A stretch of DNA of 64,000 nucleotides from Sisyra terminalis (GCA_958496175.1 OY292276.1:25252001-25316000), one strand, 5' to 3'; counted from the stretch's first letter, positions 45,086 to 60,258 are shown. Notes: generated from the letters alone by a model not told the origin. Numbers and translations are program-made.

Positions 45086-48000
45086 ATGAATCGAGGTGAC
45101 TGGCGGTAGAATTTAAGTAGCGACCATTATTTTGAGATTCACAGATTACAGAGATGAATGTAACAGTTCATTGGTGTTGGAAAAGCATCTGCGTATGCGC
45201 AAGGAAATCGATACTCCGCGCATTTGAGACACCCACACATACATGCATACACCAACAAACAAATATTACTTTAATAAAAATAATCATAATTATAATTTTC
45301 TCATCTTTTTCCTATAGTTTCGCACTTAATTATTTTCATTATGTTCTTGTGAGAAGAAAAGTTAGAGTGAAGTTCTTATTATATTTTTTACTAAACAAAC
45401 TTTTTGCATTGAACATTTTTTCAATGCAGCTTAATGGACTTATTTATTAAATACAATCCAATTTCAAAAACCAATACTTTATTGAGGGTTGAAAAATGTA
45501 TTAGTAGAAGAGGGAACCGACATAAAATATGTGGCATCTAGAGCAAATACATTGAACTAATTCAATCAACTTTATGATGCCATCTATTTGAAATATTAAA
45601 CAATAAAAGTAAAGCAGGAAAAGTTCACATTGAAAACTTAAACAATAAAATAAAAGATCACATCAATGAAGTTTTCATTGACGTGTGAATTACTAAGCTT
45701 TTTTATTTTAATTTACATAAAACAGTTTGCTTTTGATCAAAAGACGTTTAAACTTGGCGCCAACTTTTGATAATAATTATAATACAAATAGTTGAAGATA
45801 TTGAAGGGTTAGCTAAGCTGTTTAAACAACCAAACTGTTCTACACTAAATTTTGTTATAAAGTTTAACTAATTCAAGAGAAACAAGGTGAAGCTGTTGCG
45901 CATTTCAGAATTGTTAAACAAGCTAAATACACTTAAATTACTGAATTTAAAGGAATGCCAAAAAGAGTGTTTACATTTACTATCGATTTATAAATTTTCA
46001 AAAGTACAACTTATAAATCTAAAGTTGGATTTAAAGCTAAGTTTAATTTTAAGATTTTCAATGAAAAATTTAAATTAATAATACTTTCAAATCCATTAGA
46101 ATTGGAAATGACAATTTTTCGCGGCTACGCTCAATTTGGAGGTGTACTAAATTTTTGTAATCAATTGCATTACTTAAATATATTTGGATCTGAAGTTCCA
46201 GTATAAATAATTTTTCATTAGTGCTCCAGTTGCAAAGATTGCAGCACTGATATCTTTATGAATCGGTATGGTTGTAAATGGTTACTCTTTACAAAAAAAA
46301 AAAAAATACGCTTCACGGTGTTCAACAAAATAAGTTCAGTAAAAGATAACAACCATGAGCTTTAAAGAAAGTTTTTATCCAAGTAAAAAAAATCTTTTTT
46401 CAGGTACGTATTTTCAATAAGGCTAATTAGGTTCTCGAACTAAAGCAAGAAGGATTTGCTTTAAATTAATAGTTAATTTTTTGTCTCAAAACATATACTA
46501 TTTGAAAATTTGATTCTTAACATTTTAACTGACTTCCTTTTTGCTACCAGTTTTTGCTTTTATAAGCCTTTTCATAAATAGATACAATGCGAGCAGTAGG
46601 AAAATCTAATTCAATACTTGTCTTCCTATAATTCAAGTCCTTGATTTGTTTGACAATATTCGCATATATACTTTTCATCCCCTAATCTTTACTTTTTAAA
46701 ATTTACAACTGCAATCTGTATTTGACTGTTAAAAAGTTTTTTCTTTTTTTTGATATAATAACCATGCAATGATTAAGATTATAAGGCTCAGAGATTAAGA
46801 AATTATTTGCTTACTAGTAATTAGAGCTGTTAAAAATACTTTGGAAAAGTATTACGATAGTTTTTTAAAAAGTTCTTGACGTTATTTGGGTTGTCTAGAT
46901 CCTCTTAAAAAGTAGCTTAGATATTATAAAGATACTTAATACTTTTTTGTTAATTTGTCTATTATGCATGTATTAAGTTTTGTAACGTATGAGGAAAGGT
47001 TGTTAGATAATCAGATAATGCACTTATTATCTTTGTTAATTTAGGAAAAGGGAAAGAATGTATATCTAATTCCTTGTAAAGCGATAAACGATTAATATAA
47101 CAGATGTAAATTTAATCTTATAGAACAAAATAAAACAAAAATCTGTATCCAATCTCTCAATCTCTGTATCTTTATCAATATCATAGTTACTTGTCGGTAT
47201 ATAAGATATAAGTTACTATTTGCCAAAAAATAAAGAAGCTAAGATACTTTAAAATAACTAAAATATTTTTTTCTGATTGCTCTGCTAGTAGTCATCCATC
47301 AAGGCATTAGAATTAATAAACATCGTATCGATGTTACGATGAATACATTCATTATCTAATATTCTAATTCGAATATTGAAAATAAATGTTTGCACTCGCA
47401 TTCTCGAATATGAAAAAATTGACATTCGTTATATATAGTGAGTTGAAGTACTTTTTATGAATTTTCCAGGTTAAATACAATTATACGAAGGATTATCCCT
47501 TCTTTCGGTTAACTCGAGCTCAACAACACTTGTTAAAAGGGTTGCAATATTACTCATTAAAACATTGATATTTTTAAAAGTGAAACATCGAAGTTTATGA
47601 ATGATATATCGTGTCTTTTTCGATGGTTTTTACTATAATTTTAATATATTTTTACAAAATATTTCTTAAATAATAATAAACTATACCGTAAAATTTTAAA
47701 CTTTGTCATTTTATAATCTCACGTCGTTAAATTGACATTTATCGTAACCAAACCTACCGTTAGTTTATAGTTTCACGCGTTAAATTATAAACGAATGGAG
47801 CTCACAAATGAACGCTAGTGACTGAAAGAGGTATTTCTTTATATAGGTGATGTTGATACATCGATGTTTGAAAAAATTGATATATCGTTTGCATCCCTAA
47901 TTGCTAACTGTTAAAATTTATTTCTGCTTAAATACACAGGACAAGGTGGCCGAAAAATACAGAAAAATTAGCAAATTTTAAAATTTAGTTGGTCTAAATT

Positions 48001-51000
48001 GCGTTACTTTGAAAATGTTCAATATTTATTCCCTTTTAATTTATTCGATGCCAATTTGATAATGGAATTCAAAAACGTAGCTCCTTAGAAAAGTGGGTCC
48101 CTAGTTGGATAACTTTTTTGTGCTTTGTGGTGTAAAAAAGGAGATAAAGCATCTTGCTTTCTATAAAAAAAGGAAACTCATAATAAATTATGTACTCTTA
48201 TGCAACAAGAATTAATGAGTAGCTGAGTAAAAAGTGATTAAAATGTTTCACTTATTTTACTATAATACTGGACCAATAACTTAATCAGGACACAATGAAT
48301 AATGCCATCAAATCCGCAATCGCCCTAAATTTTTCATAAATTGTGTAAGGGTTATCTTTAAATAAAAACACAATTTTTGAAAAATAATTAAGTTCTTATT
48401 TTTCTTAATATTGGAAAGAATTATTGTATTTAGAATAAATAATCACGAACTTTCTAAAGAATTTTTCAAACATATAGAAAAAATATCCAAAGCTCCAAAT
48501 ATTGCCGCCACTGTAAATTTTCCGTCCTGAACACTGAAGGAATGAATTCAACCACGCGGGAAATTGAACCTGCCATTAGGTAGTAAACCAAAATAAAAAT
48601 ATTAGAAAAACAAGACTTGCCATTGTTATTTGTACTTGAAAAGATCTAATTTTAAAACCGCTACTTGTCGTTTTATTGGCTATAAATTTCAAACCAGGCT
48701 TTCGTTCGGCAAGTTTCCAAAATCGACTAATTAACAGTTGTTGGAACTTTAATCAAATATGCAAATATGAAATTGAATTTCTTCCGTCTCAGTCCCAAAG
48801 TGCAATGAGCAATTAGTTTGTGTATCAATTTACGTTAATTGGACGACGACGCTGCGACAACAGCATAATTAAATCAAATCTATGTGAAAAGTCCGACAAA
48901 AGTGCCAAAGCGTCTAGCATTTTCCTGACCTTTCACTCAACCTGTCTCAGACAATCACCGAATCGACAAAACAAACTGTACATTGAAAATAATTCACACA
49001 TATGGCATTTAAATTTTAAATTCTAAAGCTTGTTCGTTGAGCGTTTAATTTCGAAAACAACGTTTTCAATAATAAATTTGCGTTGCTCGTATGGAAAAAC
49101 GGCTAAACAAATTGCACTATTTCATTATGAAATAACCAAATAAATTGTTTAGGTTGGGAAACAAAAAGTGGGTTAGACGAAAGCTTTATGAAACTCGAAA
49201 ACGGTTGCAGCCAAATGATAAATATCCCGTTTTGTGCAAAGCGGGAAAGGAGCAACCCGATGGGGTACTGGAAGAGGGGTTAATTTGGTGCAACTTTTGA
49301 ACCTGCCGTCTTCAACTTGAGCGCATAATTTCAACGAAATATTTACGAGACTGTCTGTGGCAAACTTAACTTTTTCGAAACTTGCGAGAATTTTTTGATT
49401 TATAAAGCTTTATCGCTTGATTTATAATGCGAAAATTTTCCAATGGAAATAAAAAAAAAAGTTCATTAGTGGTAACTTTTTAAAGCTTTTCAAGCTTCAT
49501 AACAAATTAAAACTAATTAAAATAGTTAAATGTTTAGAAAAAAGCTCAGCCCTCACATCGGTGAACTTTTCCGAAATATTTGCACAGTATATTTGATTTT
49601 TATTAACAATTTGGGACCGCGTAATGAAATTGATGCACATAAAAATAGACGATCGGCCTATCGAGGCATTTTGATTGGGTGATTTTTTTGTTTTTCGAAT
49701 TCGATAAAGCCGCACGTGGAATAGCCTATTAACGAAATTAATTTTTCCGTGCCTTTGAAGTTGGCGCTAATGTTTCAATAAAGCGAAATAACGCGGTTTA
49801 TCCATATAAATTGTTGATTGTGTACGAAAATTGCAATTGCATCGTTTTCTTTTTCAATCGAGCGCAATGCAAATAGTTTAATTTCGCGTAATTAAACACA
49901 AAAATTACCATTTTAAACGATAAAATTGTTGAATTTTCAATTTCAATGGGAAATCGTTCAATTGAATGAAAACAGCCTCAATACGGCTTACTTCACGTCA
50001 TTTCAACTTCAAGTCGTTCAAAGTTTGCCGGTTTTAACAACGAACAAATATTGAAACGAATAAAAGCCAACTTAATACCTTTGTATGCGAATAATTGGGA
50101 AAGCCCAAACACATAAATATTGATATAGATATGCAGAAATGTACATAAATGCATCGTTCAAACGAATAATTTAATATAATGGCTTATGCATTTCAAATTC
50201 CATTTGCGTTATACCAACACAAACATACTAAATTTACAAAATTATTTTCAAGCGCTTCATCTTTTTTCCATGGGAAACAAAACACTCGCGAATTAATATA
50301 GTTTTTTTTTCTAAGTGATGTTCAAATGTTTCATCCGCACGTCGCTCGTTTGTTAACAATGTAGAAACGATGCTTGGGACATGCCGGTGTCCTTATTTTC
50401 CTCTCTTTTACTGTTTTACACTCAAAGAGGAGAAACTGTAAAAATGCATTTCGACAAGATGTGCATTTCGTCGTCACTTGATCACAAATCCCTTGTTTGG
50501 AAATGAGGAAGACGTTTGTCCTAATGGAAAAATGCTTTGATCGTTCGGATAATAATGAAAGATCTCATTAAAACCGCCTAGCGGGCCTTTTAATGTTGTT
50601 CGTTCAATGGAAAACACATTAAAATTTTTAACGTTTTACAACGAAATTTTTATGCTAGAAACAGTGAAGAAGTTCTACTTTTCAACGATTGGAATTTTCG
50701 ATGGGCCAAAAAATTGTATATTTTACAGACAACCGAAAAAGAAATACTATATTCTCCCAGTTAAACGGAATGATTATGTCACTTCACCCATGAATGTATA
50801 GTATACGTGACGCTTTTTAAATAAATTAAACTAAGCTTTTGTTAAGGTATAATGGGTAATCAAAGGTGAGATTTATTGCGAAATTATAGCGATTAAGGAC
50901 AAAATCTGCGGAACAAAGGAAAACATTTCACTGAGGTCAATAGCATAGAAAAAAAGATTGAAATATATTTAGTCAAGATTTCTTCATTAAGTCTCGTTCC

Positions 51001-51259
51001 TACATGATGATCGACAGGTTTTAACATAAAAGCTTTTTGTTCCATACTATATTCCGTTGACTTATTAAATTCACAATATTTTTTAAATATATTTATTTTG
51101 AGTCGCATCAGCCGAATAGGTCCTAAGAAACTTATTTGGAATTTTTAGTTTGTGTTTTATCCAGTAGCGTTACGATCTCCAAAATTTGCTTCACAGGTTT
51201 GAGATATTTGGTATAGTTTAATACCTGTTCTATTTCGCTTGGTAGTTCTAGCGTGGTTC
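45086..51259. other. Long region without supported gene
   Basis: Mostly AT-rich. The part from 48.7 to 50.6 kb is less homopolymeric and more complex than its flanks, with many AAACGAA- and AATTTCG-type words, but no frame over about 70 codons looks coding. It could hold conserved intronic regulatory DNA. Confidence 0.4.
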
Positions 51260-51263
51260 TTAA

Positions 51264-52235
51264 GGTGGTTCTCCCGTGTGATTGGTTTATAAAATCGATT
51301 TTTTTTGCAAAAAGTGTTTCCTGAACATATCTACAATATGTTGTTAAAGTAATTTTTTTAAAATTGATAACCGTTATAAAGATAAAGTCGTTACAAAAAT
51401 ACAGAAGTCGTTACAATTTTAATCGTATTTGAAGCTTAAAACGCGTTATTCTTAAGACTATACTTTTCTCCTGTATATCTCAAGAGCAGTTTGACCGACT
51501 GACTTCCAATTTACAGAGTAGACTCAGTACATGTAGATGCACGGAATGAACTAAAATCATGGAAACTTCTGAATATTTCATTTTTTTTCATAACAAAAAC
51601 CTAACGAAAAAAAATTTTGGAATCTCAACTTTCTCTTTAGAAGACAGTCAAAAACCCAATTTTCCATATTTTTAGCTGATTCTAGTTCCTTCCACGCTAC
51701 TTTAAATACGTTTTTTTCAAAAATGTGTTTTTCAAACTTATGTCTCCATCATATCTCGAAAGTGGTTTGACCTACTGACTTCCAATTTATAGGGAACAGG
51801 GTAGATTCAATATATTTAGATGCACGGAAAACTAAAATCTTTGAAGAATTTCGAAATTCTCGAAATTTCGAATTTCTATTTTTTATAACAAAGACATAAC
51901 AAAGAATCCACGAAATTGCAACTTTTTCTTCAAAAGTCCGATTTTTCATATTTATAATTGATTCTAATTCATTCCATGCATTAAAACGCCAGTTTTTTGT
52001 TTTTAACTTGAAATAAGCCAATCAGCCGAAATCGTAGAGATAGAGAGTGTACATGTCTTCGGAATGCTATAACTCACGTTCTACACAAGATTTTTGGTTA
52101 AAAATGTAAATTCATACGTTTAAAATAAATATAAGCAAATGATTATAAGCGTAGAGTTCTATCTTTTTATTGGTCTTAAAAAGAAATGCCAAAAAAGAAA
52201 TCTTCAAAAACAGGCCCTCGCTTGGGAGAACCCCC
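51264..52235. mobile_element. TTAA-flanked element with inverted termini, 972 bp (piggyBac-like)
   Basis: The left end GGTGGTTCTCCC follows TTAA at 51260-51263; the right end GGGAGAACCCCC precedes TTAA at 52236-52239. The termini are 12-bp inverted repeats with one mismatch, and TTAA is the target duplication used by piggyBac-type (and Sola3) elements. Inside there is no intact transposase, but there is a degenerate internal duplication (about 51460-51720 and 51735-51995). It is probably a non-autonomous element. Confidence 0.7.
51460..51995 (+). repeat. Degenerate tandem duplication inside the TTAA element
   Basis: The two units share TTTGACC-ACTGACTTCCAATTT, AGATGCACGGA, ACTAAAATC, ATAACAAA-AC, TTCATATTT/CCATATTT and TGATTCTA-TTC-TTCCA in the same order, about 280 bp apart. 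Confidence 0.65.
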
Positions 52236-52249
52236 TTAAGTGAGTTATT

Positions 52250-52935
52250 GCGGGTTACCGGTAGTATGTCGCCGCATTTATTCTGAGCTCACGTTTGTCC
52301 AAAATATGTCTATGTGGGAAGACGATATGACCATTTTGCGACCTACACCATAATGATTAGGCTTTTGTATTGTTGAACATAGGGTTTTTTCCCAAACATT
52401 TTGTCTATTTTGATTAAATCCTGTTGAATTTGAGAACCATCTATTATTCCACGTTGTCTTCACAAGATGTTGAACAAACTATTCCCAATCCTTCCTTGTG
52501 GTTGGTATCACCATGGTAAGATTGGTGCCTTCTGTGATTGCTATCTTGGCGTTTTTGATTGCCATTTCTTTTAGTAGGAATTTCATGATGACAGGAACCA
52601 CTACAATGGTTACTTCTGCCGTTGTATTCATTGTGATAAATTCATCTTGGTACCTTTGTATCATTACGCCATTGCTGCTTGAGTTAAATAATGCGTCGAT
52701 TACTCATAGGGATTCGTGCAAATTTTGGATCTGTCCAAAAAGAGCTTTTTTCAATTTATAACTTTTTATTATGGCCAAACTTTTCAGAATTGCGAAGGTT
52801 TCGCAAGTGGAAATTGAAAAGCTAACTGGCAACTTGAAGCAATTCACTTCGTTGTCTGTTACAATGCCACATTCCTTTCTACCGTCCTGGCAGGGCCCAT
52901 CGGTGAATATTTTGATATGAAAGGGATATTTGTGG
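52250..52935 (-). pseudogene. Non-LTR retrotransposon RNase H fragment, broken
   Basis: On the minus strand IFTDGPCQDGRKECGIV starts an RNase H fold (F-T-D-G, first catalytic Asp). Then FKLPVSFSISTCETFAILKS carries the catalytic Glu (C-E-x-x-A-I). After a stop and frame change, V-V-V-P-V-I-M-K-F-L-L-K-E-M-A corresponds to W-C-P-G-H-x-x-I-P-x-N-E-x-A-D of the domain end. A further frame gives HYGVGRKMVISSSHI, like the downstream C-terminal region of I/Jockey-type LINEs. Three frames and several lost catalytic-region residues make it clearly dead. The reverse transcriptase part was not found upstream. Confidence 0.75.
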
Positions 52936-53009
52936 CACATTTTATATTTAATTGATGAAGTAAGGTATATTCCTTTCGTCAGTTTGGTCGAAGATATGGT
53001 CAAATTTTG

Positions 53010-56000
53010 CGAGGATGGAAGATTAAAGTGAGATCGGGTTAAGGTTGCTAAGGTATTTCTACTACGATGTATTTTAGGGTAGTTATTATACGAAAATTCA
53101 AGAATTTAGGTGAGCTGATAGGTAGTGATTTCTTGCAGGAACTTTTTCGGGAATAAAAAATGAAAAAAAAATATTTTGGTTAAATTGCTTTTTTTCGTTG
53201 AAGCCAAACATCTCAAAAATTTTAAACCAAATTTTCATGACGATCGACGGATTATTAATAATTGAAGTTTTGCTTCCTTTAATTTGAGTAAATGATCTAG
53301 CATACAAATATAAATAGTTGAGTAGGATGAGTTTAAAAGGTTGTTGCCTTTGGATTTTAACGAATTTCAGTCTACATTCCAGGCGGTCAAAGCTTACGAT
53401 TCATAACTCTTACTATCTGTTATGGTTTTTTTTAGGCTGATTTATATTTATTGACAACAATTATTATAACACCTTTTAAGGACAAATAAGAGAACCCGTA
53501 AGTGTTATTATATTTGTTTATGGTAGAAAGTTACAATTTGACTCTTCCGAGTTCATACAGTGTCCTACTCAGTTTGCAACAATGTGCAATCTTTATACAT
53601 TGTTGTGTCACGATTTCGTCAATTTCATTTCAAGAAAATAATGATCAAAACAAAATAGCGACAACAAAAGAAACACAAAACGTGTCAGAAACAAAAACAT
53701 AACGTGAGCCGGGTGCAGTAATGTTTTTGTGGTTAATCACCCCAAAAAGACGAGCCGTTTTTTACGTTCTTTCGTAACGAGATTTATTTTCGATCCGATG
53801 CTACTGGAAAATTATTTTTAGTTTGGTTTTCCTCGATTCAAGGTCGATTTTCAACAGTCGCGTCTTATCCATCTCTTACCTATCTATCATTTTTTTTCGG
53901 GAACAAGGCAAAGAAATGAGTCGGCAATTTTGCATTGAATACACGTGGCTCACAACTACGCACATAAAGCATATTTTTAAGGTCAAATTTTTTAAAAGTT
54001 TTTATAAAGATTTTCTGTTCTATATTTTATGTTTGTGCCTTTTAATTATCTTTGTTATGTATTATAAAAGAGGGGTTACGCGAGGGTAGAGATGAAGAAT
54101 ATTCAATTAAAAGCTCATTGTTTAAACTATTATGTATATTATACGCTTTTAATATGTTTATGGCGTTTCAGTTTCAGATTTATGAAATTCGATTATAAGA
54201 CGCTATGTAAACTTCAACTTGATATCATAATTCAATTTGGAGAAATGAGAACTTATTTTCAAAGTGCAATATAATAGTACCTATATCTTTGAGAATAGAA
54301 ATACTGAGAGATATCATTTTGAGTTCATTATGAAAGTAAAACATTCATATTTCAAATTTTTTGATGAAATTAAAACTTGTGTTTAAATATTTTTAATATA
54401 GATGTCTCTGGTCAGCGTAAGGCTTTTCCATTATTTCACTACGCGTCTTTCTCATTTTAAAACATCCTTGAACAGTAAGCTCCGTGAAAGCTATAGGTAG
54501 ATTTTTTTTTGGTATGGCAAATAAGAGACTAAATATTTTCCCTGGAATTTCAGAAAAATCAAACATTTATATTTGACAAATGCGTGTATTCCGACTTGTA
54601 AAAAACCAAGGCATAGAACTTCTAAGAGAAAATTTTCAAGAAACGTTTGTTTGAGGGAGGCAAGTGTAACAGTTCTTGCGACAAAGGGTTTTTCAGTATA
54701 ATACTTACATAAAAGTATATTAACGTTATAATGCTTTTTATATAAGCTATGAGCTATATTAAAAGTAGTTCTAATCTAAAAAATATTTTGTTCAAAATTT
54801 TAAATAAAAATTGTTGAAAATAAAGCCTTTGGTGTGAGTTTGAGGGGAGAGCAATTACACTCATTTTTACATTCAATTTTCGTGCCTGATTAAGATAAAT
54901 AATTAAAATTTTGCAATTGTGTTACTTATGACAAATATTTCTTTGAGACAATAAATTTTGTTGATTTTAGAAAACTATAACTACTTCATGGCTTTAAATT
55001 CTTAAGTATAACTATTTTTAAGATGGCGACGAAACAGTTGCAACACCCTTGAAATTCAACAATTGATACTTCTATTATCTATGTATTATATAAATAAAAA
55101 ATTGTGATTGTAGAAAAAAAATAAGAATTTTGGCACAAATCATTAGATACCAACAAAAATATCCCCGTTAGGATCACTGAGATTGTATGACTACAGTTAT
55201 AAAGTGAATGTGCTCCATAAGCCTTATGTTAAATTAAAATTATGATTTCTCTTCTTTTTCTTGAGTGCTCGTACCCCTTCTACAGCATATTTGTACAAAC
55301 TATATTCTTTCTTTATGTATATAAATCAGCATATGGAGCAAAGCAAAATAGTTCTAACGATGGCCACGAGAGGACACTGATTTAAAAAAATTAAAACAAA
55401 AGGTATGAAAGTGAGGGATCGATGACATTCAGTATATTTTTGACAGTTTTATGACCAAATTCACTTTAGTGGTATATAATCTCAGTGGTTGCGATACGCC
55501 ACAGATTATTTTAGTGCAGTGCAATGCAAAACTAATACTGAAAAATTATTTTTTATGAACATTGTTTTTTTTGACTTGCAATAGGATAATCATAATTACT
55601 TTACCTTCAAAAATTAAAAAAAATAATTCAACTCATTTTATCTAAAAATGCCAACAGTCAACGAATGTGATGCAAGTATTGATTTTAACATAAAAAGCTG
55701 TTTTAAATTGATTGTTTCCTCATCAAACAATTAAATAACGTTCAATAATTATAAAGCACAATAAACTACTTTTTGTGGCATTGATTTTGTTGAAAACTAA
55801 AAATTTAATTGAATGCCAATAAACTAATAAATTAAAAGCTTAAAACTGATATCGTTTTACTTTTGAACACAATTAAAATTAGAGAAATGACAATCGTTTG
55901 TTTCATCTTCTTTTGTTTCGCGTTATTCAATTTTCATTTATTAATTATTGTTTTTTTGTTCAATTTCAATAGCACATTCGCTTCGGATATAATTTAGAGA

Positions 56001-58490
56001 ACTCAAATAGGAAAAAGGTTGCGAATTTATTTAAATCTCGAATCATGTACGAACATAAATGTGAAACTCTAGAAAAAATAGAAAACGGTTCTCCAATGGC
56101 CAATAAAAAGTAAAATGCTTATCTCTTTTCCTCTTTTGTGACATACAAGTAGAATTTTTTTAATTTTTTTTTTGCTCGAAAATAATTTATGTCATATACA
56201 ATCCTAGAAAGAAGTCAAATACAGAGTGAAATTATTTTTACCAACAATTTCATCCCTCACCCTCATTCAACGTTTCGCAAATGTTAGCCGAAGTATAAAA
56301 AAAAAAAAGGAAAAACCAACATACTATATATAATTAAAAAAAATATAACCGGTGGTTAGACTAACCCGGGATAGGAGCATCAAGATGATGGATGAGACAA
56401 GCAAATTGCTGAGGACGAATAACTTTATAGAAGTGATATATGCAATGAAATTTAAAAAAAAACTTTTTACATAAAATTGATTAAATGTTTATACATTTTT
56501 ATTGTTAGTTCATTATATGATTTGAACGAATTCTTCACAATTGCTTATATACGGTGAATTTTCAAAAAATCAACTTATAGAAAATATATTTACAAGTTTC
56601 CTATATTTTATTCAGAATATGTAGCAGGAGACACAACAAGCAAATAAAACAAAACAAATTTGCGAAAATACTTTGCTGCAAATGTAAGCTCTATATCGCG
56701 ACTTTTCTAAAACGATAACGACCAAAGTTTCGCCCTTATTTTTATCTCAGCATACCTACGCGAAATAAAAAAGGACAAAACACCGATCAATCTTCAACAT
56801 ATAACAAAATTCCTCATCATACTTTGTCAGTTAAAAATTGTCAGTCGTCCAACTTTGCAAAATATGCAATAACGCGCAACATAAAGATTTCAGATTGAAA
56901 TTTTTACGTTAATTTAACTAAGGGGATGATTTGGTATACTTTATAATAAGCCGGAAATCGGCTTGGTTTCCCTACCACCCAATACTCTCAAAACTCTTGA
57001 ATAAAACGAAATAACGTTGGGGAAATTGTTAAGTTTTTTCTTTCTTTTTTTTTTTGAACAATTCACCCACATAGAGAAAGAAATTTGAGCCACCAGAATC
57101 ATACAACATGATGCGACGCCACGAAATTTGAAACCGTTTCTTTCCATATCAATTGAGACGGGTATTATTGTAATAATAAAAATGTCTTTAACAATTTTAA
57201 AATTAAGCTTTAAAAAACGAGGAATATTGAGGTAAATAAGAAGAAATTATTTTTAAATTTAATATAACATTCATTTTTTGTATACAATTTTAATATTCGC
57301 TCGTTTCGTATGCTAGTAATTTTACAATCAAAGGTTGGTAACTATGGAAACAATCAATAAATAACTTTGGAAACTTTTATTTAGTTACCAACTTCATAGC
57401 GTAACAGACATACGTATATTCAAAGCTTTATTTACTAAATTCAATCGATTCAAACAATAAATAACATACCTATATACTGTGTCTAACTTTTTAAATTGAG
57501 TAGTATACATTCGAAATGAAACCATTGGAATTCATATAAAATCTAATTGGATAATTCAACAAATAATTCAATTTCCTTCTAAAAAAAGTAAATAAATACA
57601 AAACTGCGATACAATGACAAAGTAAGGCTTCATAATGTCGTTAGCGTCGCTAACAAGATAACAAAGGATAAAGAGGAATTTTCTATTAAAAATCGTCAGC
57701 GAAAAACTCCTCGAGAAAACAAACTTGAAGAATGAAAATCCACTCAACTTCAAAAAATAAAATCAACTCTCTGCAGCTAATTTAATCGTCCAATTACAAA
57801 CCTTAACAATTTAATAACAACTCTGCACATCTTCAATTTAGTTATTATCTGATGATTTTCACTTTTTCAAGCAAATGGTTCGTTTCCTCGCTAAGGAAAT
57901 TTCATTTTGTTCAATTAAGTCGAGCTAAAGAGAGATTTAAAAGAAATATGTTAATGAAACATGAAATTATATGTTTCTTGGTGCGGGAAGCCTTTTAATA
58001 AAGCTTCGAGCTTTGTAAGCTCGAAATAATTAACGTTGTGACTTTATTACTGATAGAGCTTTAATAGTATATAGTCCATCGTTTAGAACGTCAAAGTCTT
58101 TAGACAATTATAATACCTATTATTCAGGTCAATAAAGTATTCATTGTTTTCCTTATCTTATTGGTGGCCAACCGTAATGATGCTGCATAATATTTCGTGG
58201 GTCTCTTATGAAATTATAGAAGAAATTATATTTCAAATAAAACTCTAAATATGAGCTCATTTATCTTTGGCTCCCTCTCATTGAAGTTGACTCTTTTTTT
58301 TATTCGAAGAAAATATATATGTGTTTGGTAAATCAATTTATCTATACCTATAAAGATATATAAAAAATTAATCTTCATTTCTTAAAAATCGCTTATTTCC
58401 TAAAATTTTTTACCGATCGTATTGAAATTTTTCGTATGAGTACAATGTTGTACTCATACATACATAAGTCCCATAAGTCGTTATTGAATT
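53010..58490. other. Long AT-rich region, no gene seen
   Basis: Several 60-90-codon open frames exist (53502, 53823, 54092, 56941) but none shows domain content, splice context or composition different from noise. Confidence 0.45.
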
Positions 58491-58504
58491 AAAAGACTTA
58501 TTAG

Positions 58505-58715
58505 TCTCACATCCACAGGTAGAGTGAAGGATCTTACAGATTGTCAAGGGAGGTTTTTTATTTAGTTGTTTTCGCGCTAAAATCGATATTTTCGGAGATA
58601 TAACAATTTTTCTCATAACTTAATATTTGATATAGTATATTTTGAAGGTAAGTTACCATAGGTACAGCGAGGGATGCTGCGGGTTGCTAAGGGAAATGTT
58701 TTTAATGTTTCGCCA
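58505..58715 (+). repeat. Weak local duplication
   Basis: CAGGTAGAGTGAAGGATCTT, then GATTGTCAAGGGAGG, near 58517 is echoed at about 58659 by TAGGTACAGCGAGGGATGCT, then GGTTGCTAAGGGAAA. A diverged two-copy repeat about 143 bp apart. Confidence 0.35.
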
Positions 58716-60258
58716 ACATGTTTATTATTAATATTTTTTTATTCAAAAGCAGAGAAGAAAATGAAAGGTAAGTTACTGAATATATTTTATTACTTTTATT
58801 GGTGGAAATTAATAATCAAAAGAATATTTCTGGTTTTATGAATCGATATTAATGTACAGAGTAATCGGTAAACTATATTATAACAAGAAGTGATTGTGAT
58901 TGTGATTGATAAGTAATTGGTGAACAATTTCAATAATCACGAATAGTAAGTTGTATTAATCTTTTATAGAAAATAAAAGTTTAATATATTATTGAAAATA
59001 TGAATAAAATTCAATATTTTTCCTTATAGCTATTATAATATAGATTGACAGAAAGCAAACTTTAGTCTAATGAATTTTTGTAGAAAATTAAATGTTTTCT
59101 AAAAAAGAATTTATAGTTTTTACATTGAATCAATCTAAGAAATGAAATCGGACTTCAAAGTTTAACGAAATTCAGATTTTTTTTTAGATTTTATAACTCA
59201 TTGATTAGAAAGTATTGAAAAATGAACAATCTATACTTTTAAAGAAAATTTAGCTATCTACAAAAATAGTTTCTGCTCCTTCGTTGGTTAGAGAAAAACA
59301 AAACAAAAAAATTGAAAAAATCATTCAAAAATTTTGTTTACAAATATCATTTGGATTAACAGATGTACAAGCATGTTTTTTGGTAGAATATTTCATTTCT
59401 TCAAAAATACGAATTAAAATGTGGATTAAGCCGTGATATTTATGATTTTTTTCTCCATGTGAATGCACTGAAAATTAAAATGGAGAAATGCAGGAAGGAG
59501 GGAGGGCAATAATATTATTAAGATCTCATATTCGGAAAAGCTTTGAGAAGGATACAACAACTAATATTCATAATGAATTTCGGTGGTTGGAAAAACGACT
59601 ATGCTATAGCCGCATAATATATTTCGTTAATATATAAAATGTATCACTTACTAATATCCACAAATTTGTCGGCATAAAACACATAACAATCTCTTTTGTA
59701 TAAATTTGCTGAGAAATTTAGGATTCCTTTTTCCTATTGAAGAAATTCTCCGTAAAACACGATTTTACTTTTTAGGAAGTTGAATAGTTTGATGTATCTA
59801 CCAGCTTAATTCATTTTAAAAGCCTATATAATGATTTCTACAGACTACACGATTATGCAAACAAATATTTTTAACAAATCTTAAAGTAGTATTCTCTACT
59901 TTTCTTTCAATTCCTAAATGTTTTACGTAAATCGTATTATTAGTGAAATAATGACTCATACTTACAATAATTATCGAATTTCATCAAAATCAGACTATCC
60001 AGTTTTGAGTTTAAAAAAACATACAGAAAAAAGTCCATATAAAAGTAAGTTTTGAATAGTTACACTTACCCACAAATATTTTTCTGCCAATTTCAAAACT
60101 TTATACAAAAATAATAAAACATTAAACTGTTACATGTCTGAACTTGAAATATGTGTGCGTTCTGGCCTTGCATTGGGCGTCGTGCAGTGTGATCACCGAA
60201 CCATGAAAATAAATAAAAGGGGAGCGGTCAGGACAATGAAATGAAAGATTATATAGAT
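58716..60258. other. AT-rich region, no gene seen
   Basis: No coding frame, RNA gene or recognisable mobile element on either strand. Confidence 0.5.
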
